In this document: positions 62,241 to 64,000 of the stretch, one piece after another
Layout of the letters: each line of letters opens with the position of its first letter
How positions within the stretch are numbered: the first letter of the stretch is position 1
DNA from: Litorivita pollutaquae
GTDB taxonomy: Bacteria > Pseudomonadota > Alphaproteobacteria > Rhodobacterales > Rhodobacteraceae
Length of the DNA: 64,000 nt
Assembly: GCF_003205515.1 (NCBI RefSeq)
Contig: NZ_KZ826490.1
Coordinates: 36,391 to 100,390 of the forward strand
Reading direction: 5' to 3'
Made by a program: the position numbers and the translations under genes
The notes under the pieces: generated by a model
What the model saw: the letters and a program-made list of their open reading frames with translations, nothing else
What the model was told of the DNA's origin: nothing
The model's database searches: none

Positions 62241-63875
62241 ATGGATGATGATCGCGAAGACTCCGTTGCCGCTGGTGCTGAGGAGGCGCGCAGGGCGGCC
62301 GTTCTGCGTCCGCTTGTTCAGGCATATCTCAAAGGAACTGGCAGTCTGGAAAGTGGCATCAATGACGCCGTTTGGGAGCTTGGTGTCAGCAGGGCGACTA
62401 TCTGGCGCTGGATAAAGCGTCTGGCCGAAGAGGGTGGGCGGACCAGCGCGCTGGCTTCTCGGAAACGGGGCCGCCCTACTGGTACAACCTTGATATCCGG
62501 CAAGGTGGAAGCGGTGATCGAAGAACATCTTCGCCGTTATTTCTTGCGGCGGGAACGTCCAAGCCTGTCGCGCATCGTGACAGAAATCCGAAGCGCGTGC
62601 TGGCAGCAGGGCTTGCAACCGCCGACACGTCGGACGGTTCAGCGCAGGCTGGATGCAATGGATGCCCGCGAAATTGCCAAGGCACGCGAAGGCGCAAAGG
62701 CAGCCCGCCAGAAATTTGCGCCGGTCTTAGGCAACAACAAGGCAAACCGGCCACTGGAGGTCGTGCAAATCGACCATACGCCTGCGGACATCATTCTCGT
62801 CGACAGTTTTGAACGCCAACCAATTGGGCGGCCTTGGGTCACGCTGGCGATCGACGTCGCAACGCGGATGGTGACCGGATATTACACCTCTCTCGAGGCA
62901 CCTTCGCGTCTGTCGTTGGCGCTTTGCCTGACACAGGCTGTGGCCCCCAAGGCGGAACTTCTGGCGGAATTGGTGTGCAATGTTCCTTGGCCCGCGCAGG
63001 GAAAACCGCGTAGGATCCACGTCGATAACGGGCGCGATTTCCGGTCGCATGCCTTTCGGTCGGCATGTGCAGAATGGGGGATCGATCTAGTCTATCGGCC
63101 GCCAGGCAGTCCTCATTTCGGAGGGCACATCGAACGATTGATCGGCACGATGATGGGGGCCGTGCACCTGTTGCCTGGAACAACGCAATCCTCGGTCGTG
63201 GCCAAGGGCGACTACGATGCCGAAGGCATGGCCGCGATGACTTTAGGCGAATTTGATCGCTGGTTTGCCCTGGAAATCTGCCGCTACAACAACAGCATTC
63301 ATTCAAGTCTTGGCTGTACGCCCGTCGCCAAATGGGAGGTGCTCTCAGAGGAAATGATGGGCGACATCCCCTTCGAGATGGAAGCCTTTCGGGTGAGCTT
63401 CTTGCCGAGCGAACTGCGCAAGGTCAGGCGTGACGGCATCCATCTGTTCCAGATACGGTACTGGTCGGATGCGCTTGCAGGCCACATTGGGCGCGGGGAT
63501 GGGAAGGTGGTCGTTCGCTACGACCCTCGCGATATCTCAATGATCTGGGTCGAATTGGACGATGGCCGATATGTTGAGGCGCGTTACAGAAACTTGGAAA
63601 TTCCGCCCGTGCCGCTCTGGGAATATCGCGAAGCCATGAGGAAGGCCCGTGCCCTTGGCAAATCCGGGTCCAATGAGCTGGTCCTGGCTGAGCTGATCCG
63701 ACAGCAACGCCAGATCGAGTTTGAAAGCCGGGGCCTAACGAAGGCCGAACGCCGATCCCGTGAAAGAAAAGGGACATTGGAGGGCACCAACTCGGCTGTC
63801 TCGAAAACCGAAGGGCTGCGCCCGATCGACACGGGTGATACATCGCGCCCATTGTTCAAAGTGGAGAGATGGTGA
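62241..63875 (+). CDS. tniA: TniA/TnsB-family DDE transposase
   Basis: A 544-residue Mu-type transposase with N-terminal HTH (GINDAVWELGVSRATIWRWIK), a second DNA-binding region (RPSLSRIVTEIRSACWQQG), an rve integrase core and a C-terminal Mu-transposase beta-barrel (DGKVVVRYDPRDISMIWV). The catalytic triad is Asp 178, Asp 262 and Glu 298 (a DD35E spacing). ATG 62241 is preferred to GTG 62226. Such transposases work with a TniB/TnsC ATPase, which should follow. Confidence 0.93.
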   Translation: MDDDREDSVAAGAEEARRAAVLRPLVQAYLKGTGSLESGINDAVWELGVSRATIWRWIKRLAEEGGRTSALASRKRGRPTGTTLISGKVEAVIEEHLRRYFLRRERPSLSRIVTEIRSACWQQGLQPPTRRTVQRRLDAMDAREIAKAREGAKAARQKFAPVLGNNKANRPLEVVQIDHTPADIILVDSFERQPIGRPWVTLAIDVATRMVTGYYTSLEAPSRLSLALCLTQAVAPKAELLAELVCNVPWPAQGKPRRIHVDNGRDFRSHAFRSACAEWGIDLVYRPPGSPHFGGHIERLIGTMMGAVHLLPGTTQSSVVAKGDYDAEGMAAMTLGEFDRWFALEICRYNNSIHSSLGCTPVAKWEVLSEEMMGDIPFEMEAFRVSFLPSELRKVRRDGIHLFQIRYWSDALAGHIGRGDGKVVVRYDPRDISMIWVELDDGRYVEARYRNLEIPPVPLWEYREAMRKARALGKSGSNELVLAELIRQQRQIEFESRGLTKAERRSRERKGTLEGTNSAVSKTEGLRPIDTGDTSRPLFKVERW

Positions 63876-63876
63876 A

Positions 63877-64000
63877 TTGAGGGCAGGGACAACTGTCCGT
63901 CGTCAGGTTTTTTGGGACCACTGGCAGCCTAATCTAAGAGAGAGTTTGGCTCATCTGGTTGATCTGATTATGCGGCGCGTTTTCTGTGATGCAAGCGTCG
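63877..64000 (+). CDS. Start of the next transposon gene, cut by the window end
   Basis: One frame stays open from TTG 63877 to the end of the window (RAGTTVRRQVFWDHWQPNLRES...). It begins 1 bp after the transposase stop, where a TniB/TnsC-type ATPase gene is expected. The 41 residues visible are too few to identify it, and the true start is uncertain. Confidence 0.4.
   Translation, partial: MRAGTTVRRQVFWDHWQPNLRESLAHLVDLIMRRVFCDASV

Larger units (their letters stand above)
62096..64000 (+). mobile_element. One end of a TniA/TnsB-type transposon
   Basis: The left end is inferred at about 62095-62100 (TGTCGCG...), where the preceding gene stops abruptly. Four related 17-bp repeats follow, then a DDE transposase of the MuA/TnsB/TniA type and the start of a second gene. 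The right end is outside the window, so the cargo is unknown. Confidence 0.65.

Overview
The window looks like part of a conjugative, GC-rich repABC plasmid from a marine alphaproteobacterium, most likely Rhodobacteraceae (Roseobacter group). The evidence is a complete repA-repB-repC replicon with palindromic parS-like sites, a VirB/VirD4 type IV secretion system with a MOBP/VirD2-type relaxase, and a set of plasmid accessory families typical of this group (DUF736, DUF3768, ArdC-like, strawberry-notch helicase). I see no rRNA, tRNA or CRISPR array.

Layout. (1) 1-5.7 kb, plus strand: the end of a virB operon (virB5 tail, virB8, virB9, virB10, virB11, a broken DUF4177 gene, a small exported protein, virB6). 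(2) 5.7-7.3 kb: an IS1182-family element. (3) 7.5-26.9 kb: a metal and cell-envelope island holding two L,D-transpeptidases, a Zn/Cd/Pb P-type ATPase, an MntR-linked di-heme protein plus PhnCDE-type ABC transporter, a cobalamin-riboswitch-controlled CbtBA cobalt module with a His-rich exported protein, and a long operon of SCO1, DsbB, DsbA, PCuAC, SCO1, M23 peptidase and DUF411 (lspA follows). It ends with a MerR regulator, a transglutaminase-like protein and a cation diffusion facilitator. (4) 27.1-32.6 kb, minus strand: virD4, relaxase and mobC-like genes with an oriT-like inverted repeat. (5) 32.6-35.4 kb: small plasmid genes. (6) 36.1-43.3 kb, plus strand: a defence island of an ATPase (DUF4143), a PD-(D/E)XK nuclease and a complete QatABCD system. 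(7) 43.4-54.4 kb, minus strand: plasmid accessory genes with recurring leaders and hairpins. (8) 54.7-59.8 kb: a Fic protein and repCBA. (9) 60.4-64 kb: a decayed PIN toxin gene, a serine recombinase, and one end of a TniA/TnsB-type transposon that runs out of the window.

How it fits together. Regions 1 and 4 are two halves of one conjugation apparatus, now separated by about 21 kb of metal genes. Within the island, four promoters share one MerR-type architecture: TTGAAC, a 19-bp spacer with an ACCT...AG..(A/G)CT...AG core, and a -10 box about 30-65 bp before a start codon. They sit ahead of an L,D-transpeptidase, the P-type ATPase, the SCO/Dsb operon and the transglutaminase-CDF operon. The only MerR gene in the window lies between two of them. 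This suggests one metal-responsive regulon that couples efflux with envelope repair and metal-protein maturation, and it is the most interesting system here. The second notable unit is the MntR-linked operon, which suggests that a phosphonate-type ABC transporter may serve manganese homeostasis.
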